From Pseudomonadota bacterium (lineage in GTDB: Bacteria > Pseudomonadota > Gammaproteobacteria > Xanthomonadales > Xanthomonadaceae), in assembly GCA_023394655.1 (NCBI GenBank), contig JAEXAG010000163.1, positions 1 to 8,331 of the forward strand: 8,331 nucleotides of DNA. The letters are read 5' to 3'. The position numbers and the translations under genes are program-made. Below the pieces are notes generated by a model. That model ran no database searches. It worked only from the letters and a program-made list of their open reading frames with translations, and had not been told where the DNA came from. Positions 1-6,677 of the stretch are shown here, piece after piece (the stretch's first letter is position 1; every line of letters begins with the position of its first letter).

Positions 1-1277
1 GCTGGCGCACGTGGTGCCGCGAGAACGGCATCGGCGAGATATATCTGGCCTATGCGCAATCATTCGAGCGCCCCGATCCTCGCGACATCGGCTTCGATGC
101 CGCGGTCGAATTCCCGCCCAATCTGGCGACGATGACCGACATCACCGCCCGCCAAGTGGTGCGTGATGGCGCTTTCGACGGCGAGGTGCTGGACTGGCGC
201 GATCTGCCGCGGCATTTCCTCGCCAAACCGGCCCCTGACTACCCGCTGCAACCGGCGGTCAACTGTGGCTGGGACAACGCGCCGCGCCGGCCCGGCCGCG
301 GTCGCACGCTGTTGCATGCCTCGCCGCGTGGCTACCGCGACTGGTTGCGCGCGACCATCGAAGATCGCCTGCCCGACCTGCGCGCGCAGGGTGCGAGCGA
401 TCTCGTCTTCATCAATGCCTGGAACGAATGGGGCGAAGGCGCGGTACTGGAACCGGATGCGCGACTCGACCACGCCTGGCTGGCCGCCACCCGCGGGGCG
501 CTGTCACCGCTGCCGCGCAAGGGCGACCATGACGCCTGCGTGGTGATCCATGCCTGGCATGTCGAGTTGATGCCGGAAATGTTGCAGTCCGTGCTGGACA
601 GCGGCCCGCGTTGGCGGGTACTCATCACCACCGCGCCCGAGAAGCAGCTGCAGGTGGATGGCGTGCTCGCCGGATTCCGCGGGCATCCTGCCTGCACCGC
701 CATCGAGATCGAAGCGGCGGAAAACCGCGGACGCGACATCCTGCCCTTCCTGCGCGTCGCCAACCGCCTGCTGGACGAAGGCGAGGACGTGGTCCTGAAG
801 CTGCACACCAAGCGATCGGCGCACCGCACCGATGGCGAGCTCTGGCGGCGTCAGTTCCTGGAATCGCTGGTCGAGGGGCAGGCCGAACCCATCCTGCGTG
901 CGATGCAGGCGGACGACCGGCTCGGGCTGGTGGTGCCGGCAGCGCAATTGCCGCCGTTGACCTTCGACTGGGGCGCGAAAGCCGAACGCGTGGCCTGGCT
1001 GGTGCGCCGGCTCGGTTTGAAGCAGCCCGACTTCGAGTCCGACCGCTTCGCCGCCGGCAGCATGTTCTGGTGCCGCCTGGAAGCCCTGCGACCGCTGCTG
1101 GACGCGCATCTGGACGAAGCCGAGTTCGAATCGGAGGCCGGCCAAGTGGATGGTACGCTCGCGCACGCGGTCGAGCGCATCGTGCTGGCCTGCGTGAGCG
1201 ATGCCGGCTTCCGGCTGCAATCCTGGCCACCCGATGCCCCGCTTCCGACGCGCAGCGCGTTCGCGCGGGCCGACTGA
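1..1277 (+). CDS. WbsX-type (GH99-like) / rhamnan synthesis F (RgpF) fusion protein, 5'-truncated
   Basis: This is the C-terminal 424 residues of a larger protein. The frame is open from base 3, the start lies outside the window, and the stop is TGA at 1275-1277. Residues 1 to about 165 are the end of a WbsX domain: they include FDAAVEFPP near residue 33 and INAWNEWGEG (residues 137-146), the conserved signature of this family, followed by LEPD. From about residue 178 an RgpF domain begins (ACVVIHAWH); its hallmarks are ENRGRD (240-245) and KLHTKRS (266-272), and it runs to the end. RgpF-family proteins are linked to rhamnose-containing polysaccharide assembly in the cytoplasm. The WbsX part has been called a glycosyltransferase but resembles GH99 glycoside hydrolases, so its activity is uncertain. 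The neighbouring dTDP-rhamnose genes support a role in a rhamnosylated surface glycan (inference). I see no signal peptide or membrane segment in the visible part. It converges on scoB with a 66-base gap. Confidence 0.87.
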   Translation, partial: WRTWCRENGIGEIYLAYAQSFERPDPRDIGFDAAVEFPPNLATMTDITARQVVRDGAFDGEVLDWRDLPRHFLAKPAPDYPLQPAVNCGWDNAPRRPGRGRTLLHASPRGYRDWLRATIEDRLPDLRAQGASDLVFINAWNEWGEGAVLEPDARLDHAWLAATRGALSPLPRKGDHDACVVIHAWHVELMPEMLQSVLDSGPRWRVLITTAPEKQLQVDGVLAGFRGHPACTAIEIEAAENRGRDILPFLRVANRLLDEGEDVVLKLHTKRSAHRTDGELWRRQFLESLVEGQAEPILRAMQADDRLGLVVPAAQLPPLTFDWGAKAERVAWLVRRLGLKQPDFESDRFAAGSMFWCRLEALRPLLDAHLDEAEFESEAGQVDGTLAHAVERIVLACVSDAGFRLQSWPPDAPLPTRSAFARAD

Positions 1278-1290
1278 GTCGAGTCGCTGC

Positions 1291-1320
1291 AAGAAAACGG
1301 GCCGCCTCCCGGCAGCCCGT
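1291..1320 (-). terminator. Rho-independent terminator after scoB
   Basis: Read on the minus strand, a 10-bp stem (arms at 1320-1311 and 1306-1297, with one G-U wobble) closes on the tetraloop GGGA, which fits the GNRA rule, and is followed by TTTTCTT. It starts 23 bases after the scoB stop. The plus strand can form the same hairpin 19 bases after the WbsX-RgpF stop but has no T-run behind it. It should therefore act mainly on the scoAB transcript, and may only stabilise the 3' end of the opposing mRNA. Confidence 0.82.
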
Positions 1321-1343
1321 CGATCACGCATCCGGCAGGTGGA

Positions 1344-1970
1344 TCAGTGCAGCGGGACGCCGGTCTTTTCCTTCACCTCGTCCGCGGTCACGCCATCGGC
1401 CAGCTCCACCAGCTTCAGGCCGCTCTCGGTGACGTCGAACACGCCGAGGTCGGTGATGATGCGGCTGACCACGCCCAGCCCGGTCAGCGGCAAGGTGCAT
1501 TCGGGGATGATCTTGGGATCGCCGGCCTTGGTGACGTGCTCCATCAGCACCACCACGCGCCTGACGCCGGCCACCAGATCCATCGCACCGCCCATGCCCT
1601 TGACCATCTTGCCCGGCACCATCCAGTTGGCGATGTCGCCCTTGTCGGTGACTTCCATCGCACCGAGGATGGCCAGGTCGATATGGCCGCCGCGGATCAT
1701 CGCGAAGGAGTCATGGCTGCCGAAATAGCTGGCGCCGGTCATCGCGGTGACGGTCTGCTTGCCGGCATTGATCAGGTCGGCATCCACTTCGTCCTCGGTC
1801 GGGAACGGGCCGATGCCGAGCAGGCCGTTCTCGCTCTGCAGCCACACGTCCATGCCCTCGGGGATGTAGTTGGCCACCATGGTCGGCAGGCCGATGCCGA
1901 GGTTCACGTAGGCGCCGTCGGTCAGTTCCTTCGCGGCGCGCTGCGCCATCTGTTCGCGATTCCAGGCCAT
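1344..1970 (-). CDS. scoB: 3-oxoacid CoA-transferase subunit B (SCOT beta; LpsJ-like)
   Basis: This 208-residue protein has the usual length for the B subunit of a two-subunit succinyl-CoA:3-oxoacid CoA-transferase. The family reaction moves CoA between succinyl-CoA and acetoacetate (or a related 3-oxoacid) through a glutamyl-CoA thioester intermediate. The catalytic glutamate is visible as E47 in QSENGLLGIGP (45-55). Other family features are VNLGIGLPT (22-30), GSHDSFAMIRGGHIDLAILGA in the middle and GKMVKGMGGAMDLV (about 119-132). It is a soluble cytoplasmic enzyme. The ATG lies one base after the scoA stop, with AGGAGG inside the last scoA codons, so the two subunits are probably translated together. 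A good terminator follows. Sequence alone supports the CoA-transferase family strongly; the true acyl substrate is not shown. In X. campestris the homologous lpsIJ pair was reported to affect LPS biosynthesis (from memory). Confidence 0.95.
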   Translation of the reverse strand: MAWNREQMAQRAAKELTDGAYVNLGIGLPTMVANYIPEGMDVWLQSENGLLGIGPFPTEDEVDADLINAGKQTVTAMTGASYFGSHDSFAMIRGGHIDLAILGAMEVTDKGDIANWMVPGKMVKGMGGAMDLVAGVRRVVVLMEHVTKAGDPKIIPECTLPLTGLGVVSRIITDLGVFDVTESGLKLVELADGVTADEVKEKTGVPLH

Positions 1971-1971
1971 G

Positions 1972-2685
1972 TCAGTTGCCCTCCTGCTTGCGGATGGTAC
2001 GTTGCTCGATGCGCTTCTCCGGGCTGGCGTTGACCACGATGCGATCGACGTAGATGCCCGGCAGGTGCACGTGGTCCGGATCGATGCTGCCGGTTTCCAC
2101 CAGCTCCTCGACCTCGACGATGCAGACCTTGCCCGCCATCGCGCACGCCGGGTTGAAGTTGCGCGCGGTCTTGCGGAACAGCAGGTTGCCGGCCTTGTCG
2201 GCCTTCCATGCCTTGACCAGCGAGACGTCGGCGGTCAGCGCGGTTTCCAGCACGTAGTGGCGGCCGTCGATTTCGCGGGTTTCCTTGCCCTCGGCCACCA
2301 CGGTGCCGTAGCCGGTGGCGGTGAAGAAGGCCGGGATGCCCGCGCCGCCGGCGCGCAGGCGCTCGGCCAGCGTGCCCTGCGGATTGAACTCAAGCTCGAG
2401 TTCGCCGGCGAGGAATTGGCGCTCGAACTCCTTGTTCTCGCCCACATAGGACGAAATCATCTTCCGGATCTGCCGGGTTTCCAGCAGCATGCCGAGGCCG
2501 AAGCCATCGACGCCGGCATTGTTGGAAATGGCGGTCAGGTTCTTGGCGCCGGAGTCGCGCAGCGCGGCGATCAAGGCCTCGGGGATGCCGCAGAGGCCGA
2601 AGCCCCCCACCGCGAACGTCTGCCCGTCGGCGACCACATCGGCGAGCGCCGTCCTGGCGTCCGGATACAGCTTGTTTCGGCTCAT
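1972..2685 (-). CDS. scoA: 3-oxoacid CoA-transferase subunit A (SCOT alpha; LpsI-like)
   Basis: This 237-residue protein has the normal length for the A subunit. The N-terminal family signature VGGFGLCGIPE is at residues 26-36, followed by SNNAG (54-58), SSYVGEN (78-84) and PQGTLAERLRAGGAGIPAFF (102-121), all characteristic of SCOT-type A subunits rather than of glutaconate or citrate CoA-transferases. The catalytic glutamate is on the partner subunit, so this protein supplies much of the CoA-binding half of the heteromer. The start ATG at 2685 is preceded by AGGTG seven bases away. The stop is one base from scoB. It lies downstream of xanB on the same strand after 131 bases that hold a candidate promoter, so it may be read both from the sugar-nucleotide operon and on its own. 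Whether it serves ketone-body/3-oxoacid metabolism or the polysaccharide pathway is open. Confidence 0.95.
   Translation of the reverse strand: MSRNKLYPDARTALADVVADGQTFAVGGFGLCGIPEALIAALRDSGAKNLTAISNNAGVDGFGLGMLLETRQIRKMISSYVGENKEFERQFLAGELELEFNPQGTLAERLRAGGAGIPAFFTATGYGTVVAEGKETREIDGRHYVLETALTADVSLVKAWKADKAGNLLFRKTARNFNPACAMAGKVCIVEVEELVETGSIDPDHVHLPGIYVDRIVVNASPEKRIEQRTIRKQEGN
1980..1985 (-). promoter_or_regulatory. Shine-Dalgarno site of scoB inside the scoA 3' end
   Basis: The minus strand reads AGGAGG within the last codons of scoA, nine bases before the scoB ATG. It supports the chosen scoB start and implies that ribosomes finishing scoA pass over the scoB initiation site. Confidence 0.75.
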
Positions 2686-2702
2686 CGATTAACACCTGAC
2701 AT
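2683..2702 (-). other. Possible six-codon leader ORF overlapping the scoA start
   Basis: An ATG at 2702 begins the reading frame MSGVNR and ends at a TGA (2684-2682) that shares bases with the scoA ATG in the arrangement ATGA. GGAG lies seven bases upstream of this ATG. If translated, it would deliver terminating ribosomes exactly onto the scoA start. Such short frames are common by chance, and the scoA start also has its own AGGTG, so this is only a candidate. Confidence 0.22.
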
Positions 2703-2816
2703 GAGGATGCTCCATTCTATCCGTCGCGGCAGGCCTCCGCCCTCGGCCGAAGGGCCAATGCGGCACATGGCGGCGCAGCTCCAACCGTGCGAATGCGCAT
2801 GGCCCGAGGCGGGCTT
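2686..2816 (-). promoter_or_regulatory. xanB-scoA spacer with candidate promoter and small hairpins
   Basis: The minus strand contains TAGAAT (2719-2714), five of six matches to the sigma-70 -10 box, and a start of transcription near 2706 would fit. I see no convincing -35 box at 16-18 bases. Just after the xanB stop is a 5-bp hairpin (2802-2814, GCCCG/CGGGC), then a 4-bp one (2788-2799, TGCG/CGCA), and further on an inverted repeat centred on the palindrome TCGGCCGA (about 2739-2755). None has a T-run on the minus strand, so no intrinsic terminator separates xanB from scoA and read-through is plausible. No gene is visible in this gap. Confidence 0.35.
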
Positions 2817-4235
2817 TCAGCCGTCCGTCCGCCCGTAGATATCGTCGAAGCGCTCGATGTCGTCCTCGCCCAGATAATCGCCGGACTGCACTTCGATCAG
2901 CTCGACAGGGGTGTCGGTGGTGTTGCGCAGGCGGTGAACGCTGCCGAGCGGGATGTAGGTGCTCTGGTTGGCCTGCAGCTCGAACACGCGGTCGTCGCAG
3001 GTCACTTCGGCCACGCCGGAGACCACGATCCAGTGCTCGGCGCGATGGCGATGGCGCTGCAGGCTGAGTGCGGCGCCGGGCTTGACCTCGATGTGCTTGA
3101 CCTGGAAACCCGGTCCGGTCGCCAGCGCGTCGTAACTGCCCCAGGGCCGGTACACCTTGCGATGGTGCAGGTGCTCGGTGCGGCCCTGCGCCTTGAGCGC
3201 ATCGACCAGTATCTTGACCTCCTGCACCCGCCCGCGATCGGCCACCAGCACCGCATCGGCGGTATCCACCACTACCAGGTCACGCACGCCGAGCGCGGCG
3301 ATCATGCGGCCATCGGTGGCCTGCAGGTAACTGTCGCGGGTATCGACGGCGATGGTGTCGCCATCCTGCCAGTTGCCTTCCGCGTCCTTGTCGGCCACGT
3401 CCCACAGCGATGACCACGAGCCGACATCGCTCCATCCGCAGTCCACGGGAACGACCGCGGCGTTGGTGACACGCTCCATCACCGCGTAATCGATGGAGTC
3501 GGACGGACTGGCGGCGAAGGCGTCGGCATCGACGCGAATGAAATCGAGGTCGGCACGCGCGCCGTCGAGCCCGGCGCGGGCCGCCGCCAGCATGTCCGGA
3601 GCGTGTTCAGCCAGCGCATCGACATAGGCCTGCGCGCGGAACAGGAACATGCCCGAGTTCCAGACATAGTCGCCGCTGTCCAGGTACTGCCGTGCGCGTT
3701 CGGCGTCGGGCTTCTCGACGAAGGCGGCGATCCGGTGCACACCGTCGCCCAGCGCCTCGCCGACGCGGATGTAGCCGTATCCGGTCTCCGCATGCGAGGG
3801 CGCGATGCCGAAGGTCACCAGCGCATCATCGCGGGCCTGCTGCAGGCCGGTCTGCACCGCGGCGCGGAATGCGCCCTCGTCGCGGATCAGGTGGTCGGCG
3901 GGCAGCACCAGAAGGATGGCATCCGGATCATCGGCCAGCACGTGCAGCGCGGCCAGTGCGATCGCCGGCGCGGTGTTGCGCGCGACCGGCTCCAGCAGGA
4001 TGCCGGCGCTGGGCAGGCCGATCTCCTGCAACTGCTCGCCGACCATGAAGCGGTGCTCATCGGCGCAGACGGTCAATACCGGGCCGGAGTCGGCCAGGCC
4101 GGCAACGCGGCGTGCGGTGGCCTGGAACAAGGTGTCCTCGCCGGTCAGGGGCAGGAACTGCTTCGGGGTATTGCTGCGCGAGCGCGGCCACAAGCGGGTG
4201 CCGCTGCCGCCGCTGAGGATGACGGGCGTGATCAT
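2817..4235 (-). CDS. xanB: Mannose-1-phosphate guanylyltransferase / mannose-6-phosphate isomerase (type II, bifunctional)
   Basis: This 472-residue protein has the usual length for the XanB/AlgA/ManC family. It catalyses fructose-6-phosphate to mannose-6-phosphate and mannose-1-phosphate plus GTP to GDP-mannose. The N-terminal nucleotidyltransferase domain (about 1-290) starts with LSGGSGTRLWPRSR (7-20), with PKQFLPL (24-30), LPADHLI (111-117) and FVEKP (172-176). After a linker domain, the C-terminal cupin isomerase domain (about 355-465) shows YRPWGSYD (362-369) and QRHRHRAEHWIVVSG (393-407), which carries the metal-binding histidines and glutamate. The start at 4235 was chosen because the signature begins at residue 7; the same frame stays open a further 235 codons upstream, but that stretch is a shadow of rmlD. 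No strong Shine-Dalgarno precedes the ATG. It lies 65 bases after rmlD on the same strand. The usual partner for mannose-6-phosphate to mannose-1-phosphate, the phosphomannomutase XanA, is not in the window. Confidence 0.96.
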   Translation of the reverse strand: MITPVILSGGSGTRLWPRSRSNTPKQFLPLTGEDTLFQATARRVAGLADSGPVLTVCADEHRFMVGEQLQEIGLPSAGILLEPVARNTAPAIALAALHVLADDPDAILLVLPADHLIRDEGAFRAAVQTGLQQARDDALVTFGIAPSHAETGYGYIRVGEALGDGVHRIAAFVEKPDAERARQYLDSGDYVWNSGMFLFRAQAYVDALAEHAPDMLAAARAGLDGARADLDFIRVDADAFAASPSDSIDYAVMERVTNAAVVPVDCGWSDVGSWSSLWDVADKDAEGNWQDGDTIAVDTRDSYLQATDGRMIAALGVRDLVVVDTADAVLVADRGRVQEVKILVDALKAQGRTEHLHHRKVYRPWGSYDALATGPGFQVKHIEVKPGAALSLQRHRHRAEHWIVVSGVAEVTCDDRVFELQANQSTYIPLGSVHRLRNTTDTPVELIEVQSGDYLGEDDIERFDDIYGRTDG

Positions 4236-4300
4236 GGACGGAATGATGCACGATCGCGGGGCCTCGCCGGTGCAGCGCTGCCACACACTCGACCGCCGAT
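4236..4300 (-). other. rmlD-xanB spacer
   Basis: This is the largest gap inside the run of sugar-nucleotide genes. It contains a perfect 10-base palindrome GCAGCGCTGC (4272-4281), but I see no clear promoter, no T-run terminator and no good Shine-Dalgarno before xanB. The simplest reading is that xanB is co-transcribed with rmlBACD. Confidence 0.4.
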
Positions 4301-5230
4301 TCAGGAGGGCGAAAGCCCGGCTTCCGCCGCCCGCGATGCCGCCAATGCATCCAGCACTCCGTCCAGCTCGGCCTGCCAATCCGGAAGCTGCAAGCCGAAA
4401 TCCTCCACCAGCGTGCCGTTGTCCAGCACCGACCACGCCGGCCGCCTGGCGGGGGTCGGGAACTCCGCGGTGGTGATCGGCACGATACGGGGCACACGTT
4501 CGATCAGGCCACGGGCATGGGCGCCTTGCAGAATCGCTTCCGCGAAGCCATGCCAGCTCGTCTGCCCATGCGGCACCAGATGCCAGATGCCGCTGCGATC
4601 GATGCCCCGCGACAGAACTTGCGCGGTGACGTCCGCGATCAATCCGGCCGGTGTCGGCGTACCGGTCTGGTCGGCGACCACCCGCAACTCGTCGCGCTCG
4701 CCTGCCAGTCGCAGCATGGTCAGGAGAAAGTTCCGCCCGTGCGATGCATAGACCCATGCGGTGCGCAGGATCGCGTGGCGGCAGCCACTGGCGCGAATCG
4801 CTTCCTCGCCGGCCAGTTTGCTTTCCCCGTAAACGCCCAGTGGCTGCGTCGGCGCATCCACGGGCCAGGGCGTTGCGCCTTCGCCGCTGAACACGTAATC
4901 GGTCGAGTAATGCAACAGCGGGATCCCGAGTTCCTCGCACGCACGCGCCACCGCCGCGGGCGTTTCCGCATTCGTGCGGAAGGCGATATCGGATTCGCTT
5001 TCGGCACGATCCACCGCCGTGTACGCAGCGGCGTTGACCACCGCGTCCGGATCCAGGCGCTCGACCAGCGCGGCGACATCGGCCGGCCGGCTGAAATCGG
5101 CCCGCTCGGCCACGCCACCGCCTTCCAACGCGCCGTCACGGGTCGCGGCGATGACCTCGCCAAGTGGCGCCAGCGCACGCCGACATTCGCGGCCGACTTG
5201 GCCGTTGGCACCGAGCAGCAGGATCCGCAT
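4301..5230 (-). CDS. rmlD: dTDP-4-dehydrorhamnose reductase
   Basis: This 309-residue extended short-chain dehydrogenase is close to the usual RmlD length (about 300). It carries out the last step of dTDP-L-rhamnose synthesis, NAD(P)H-dependent reduction of dTDP-4-dehydro-L-rhamnose, in the cytoplasm. The nucleotide-binding motif GANGQVG is at residues 7-13, NAAAYTAVDRAE at 66-77, STDYVFSG at 109-116 (including the active-site Thr), and the catalytic pair Y134-x3-K138 lies in YGESK. The C-terminal part has the family pattern DQTGTPTPAGLIAD and RPAWSVLDN. Its ATG overlaps the rmlC stop by one base (TGATG) and has no clear Shine-Dalgarno of its own, so translation is probably coupled to rmlC. 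The last dozen residues, rich in Ala and Ser, look like a poorly conserved tail. Confidence 0.96.
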   Translation of the reverse strand: MRILLLGANGQVGRECRRALAPLGEVIAATRDGALEGGGVAERADFSRPADVAALVERLDPDAVVNAAAYTAVDRAESESDIAFRTNAETPAAVARACEELGIPLLHYSTDYVFSGEGATPWPVDAPTQPLGVYGESKLAGEEAIRASGCRHAILRTAWVYASHGRNFLLTMLRLAGERDELRVVADQTGTPTPAGLIADVTAQVLSRGIDRSGIWHLVPHGQTSWHGFAEAILQGAHARGLIERVPRIVPITTAEFPTPARRPAWSVLDNGTLVEDFGLQLPDWQAELDGVLDALAASRAAEAGLSPS

Positions 5231-5784
5231 CAGGCAAACACCGGCAGCCGCTCCGAAGGCACATCGACCAGAAGGGGTGCGGCAGCATCCTTCGGCGACA
5301 ACAGCGGTTCGGCAATCGGCCAGTCGATGGCCAGTTGCCCGTCGTTCCAGGCAATGTTGGCATCGGCAGCGGCGTCATAGGTGTCGGTGCAGACGTAGGT
5401 GAACAACGCCGATTCGCTGAGCGTCACGAACCCATGCGCGAAGCCCTCGGGTATCCAGAAATGACGCCTGTTTTCCGCACTCAGCACCACCGCGATCCAC
5501 TGGCCGAAGCTGGGCGAACCACGACGGATATCCACCGCCACGTCCCAGACTTCACCTTCCAGCACCGAGACCAGCTTGCCCTGCGGCTTCGGCCACTGGT
5601 AATGCAGGCCCCTCAGCACGCCGCGCATCGACCGCGAGACATTGCCCTGGCGGAACTGCAGGTCGAGCCCGGCCTCGCGCAATCGATCGGCGTTGAACGA
5701 TTCGTAGAAGAATCCGCGCTCGTCGCCGAACACGCGCGGCTCCAGGATCAGGCAGCCGGGCAAGGCCGTCTCGATGATCTTCAT
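5230..5784 (-). CDS. rmlC: dTDP-4-dehydrorhamnose 3,5-epimerase
   Basis: This 184-residue cupin protein has the normal RmlC length (about 180-185). It epimerises C3 and C5 of dTDP-4-dehydro-6-deoxyglucose, the third step of dTDP-L-rhamnose synthesis. The pattern is complete: DERGFFYESFN (21-31), QGNVSRS (46-52), VLRGLHYQ (56-63) with the catalytic base His at 61, KLVSVLEGEVWDVAVDIR (70-87), FWIPEGFAHGF (109-119), the active-site Tyr in FTYVCTDTYD (Tyr 130), and LSPKD (162-166), where the Asp probably pairs with His 61. The ATG at 5784 overlaps the rmlA stop as ATGA, which fixes the start and indicates coupling; the longer open frame upstream is a shadow of rmlA. It overlaps rmlD by one base. 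Confidence 0.97.
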   Translation of the reverse strand: MKIIETALPGCLILEPRVFGDERGFFYESFNADRLREAGLDLQFRQGNVSRSMRGVLRGLHYQWPKPQGKLVSVLEGEVWDVAVDIRRGSPSFGQWIAVVLSAENRRHFWIPEGFAHGFVTLSESALFTYVCTDTYDAAADANIAWNDGQLAIDWPIAEPLLSPKDAAAPLLVDVPSERLPVFA

Positions 5785-6665
5785 GGCACGAATCCACGTT
5801 CCGGCAGGCTCATCAGGTACTGGCCGTAACCGTTCTTCGCTAATGGGGCCGCAAGGGCGCGCAGGTCGTCGTCGCCGATCCAGCCGTTGTTCCAGGCGAT
5901 TTCCTCCGGGCAGCAGACCCGAAGCCCTTGGCGCGCCTCGATGGTTTCGATGTAGTTCGACGCCTCCAGAAGGGACCGGTGCGTGCCCGTGTCGAGCCAG
6001 GCATAGCCACGGCCGAGCTGTTCGAGATGCAGCGCGCCTTCCTGCAGATAGCGCTTGTTGAGATCGGTGATTTCCAGCTCGCCACGCAGCGACGGCTGGA
6101 GCTGCGCGGCAAATTCCGGGGCTCGGCCATCGTAGAAATACAGTCCGGTCACCGCATAGTTCGAGCGTGGCGCGGCAGGCTTCTCTTCCAGGCCGATCAC
6201 CCGGCCCTCGGCATCGAACTCGGCCACGCCGTAGCGTTCCGGGTCCTGGACCCAGTAGCCGAACACCGTCGCACCCTCGCGGCGGGCATCCGCGCGCTTG
6301 AGCATCGCGGTCAGGCCGGGGCCGTGGAAGATGTTGTCGCCGAGCACCAGGCAACTGGGAGCGCCACCAAGGAAATCCGCGCCAATGGTGAAAGCCTGCG
6401 CCAGCCCGTCCGGGCTCGGCTGCACCGCGTATTCGATCCGCATGCCCCACTGCGAGCCGTCACCGAGCAATGCCTGGAACAGCGCCTGCTCGTGCGGCGT
6501 GTTGATCACCAGCACTTCCCGGATCCCGGCCAGCATCAGCACGCTGAGCGGGTAGTAGATCATCGGCTTGTCGTACACCGGCAACAGCTGCTTGCTGATG
6601 CCGCGGGTGATCGGATACAGCCGCGTGCCGGAGCCGCCCGCGAGGATGATGCCCTTGCGTTGCAT
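5781..6665 (-). CDS. rmlA: Glucose-1-phosphate thymidylyltransferase
   Basis: This 294-residue protein is at the usual RmlA length. It makes dTDP-glucose from glucose-1-phosphate and dTTP, the first step of the rhamnose pathway, and is usually feedback-inhibited by dTDP-rhamnose. The nucleotide-binding signature LAGGSGTRLYP is at 8-18, with KQLLPVYDKPM (25-35), VQPSPDGLAQAF (81-92), the metal-binding LGDN (108-111), VFGYWVQDPERYGV (134-147), EEKP (160-163), GELEITDLN (195-203) and WLDTGTH (223-229). The start at 6665 is preferred over the ATG at 6680, because AGGAGG lies six bases before 6665 and inside the longer version, and because the signature then starts at the usual distance from the N-terminus. 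The 6680 ATG overlaps the rmlB stop but lacks a good Shine-Dalgarno; using it would add five residues. Confidence 0.97.
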   Translation of the reverse strand: MQRKGIILAGGSGTRLYPITRGISKQLLPVYDKPMIYYPLSVLMLAGIREVLVINTPHEQALFQALLGDGSQWGMRIEYAVQPSPDGLAQAFTIGADFLGGAPSCLVLGDNIFHGPGLTAMLKRADARREGATVFGYWVQDPERYGVAEFDAEGRVIGLEEKPAAPRSNYAVTGLYFYDGRAPEFAAQLQPSLRGELEITDLNKRYLQEGALHLEQLGRGYAWLDTGTHRSLLEASNYIETIEARQGLRVCCPEEIAWNNGWIGDDDLRALAAPLAKNGYGQYLMSLPERGFVP

Positions 6666-6671
6666 GTCGTC

Positions 6672-6677
6672 CCTCCT
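6672..6677 (-). promoter_or_regulatory. Shine-Dalgarno site that fixes the rmlA start
   Basis: The minus strand reads AGGAGG six bases upstream of the ATG at 6665 and touches the rmlB stop codon (6679-6677). It is the strongest ribosome-binding site inside the rml operon and argues against the in-frame ATG at 6680. Confidence 0.8.

Noticed and set aside
2802..2814. The GCCCG/CGGGC hairpin just after xanB as a terminator.
   Set aside because: The stem is short and there is no T-run on the minus strand; the few T residues lie on the plus-strand side, where no gene ends.
1969..2838. A 289-codon plus-strand open frame antisense to scoA.
   Set aside because: It mirrors scoA, shows a Gly/Ala/His/Asp-rich shadow composition with no motif, and scoA itself is a full-length family member.
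3603..4751. A 382-codon plus-strand open frame antisense to xanB and rmlD.
   Set aside because: It spans two well-supported genes and their spacer, has no recognisable domain, and fits the long antisense frames expected in GC-rich coding DNA.
4236..4940. The xanB reading frame stays open 235 codons upstream of its start, suggesting a longer fusion protein.
   Set aside because: This stretch lies in another frame of rmlD on the same strand; its composition is Arg/Ala/Gly-rich with no family motifs, and the nucleotidyltransferase signature begins seven residues after the 4235 ATG.
5785..6450. An upstream extension of rmlC in the same frame.
   Set aside because: It is the shadow of rmlA; the normal RmlC N-terminus begins at 5784, exactly at an ATGA overlap.
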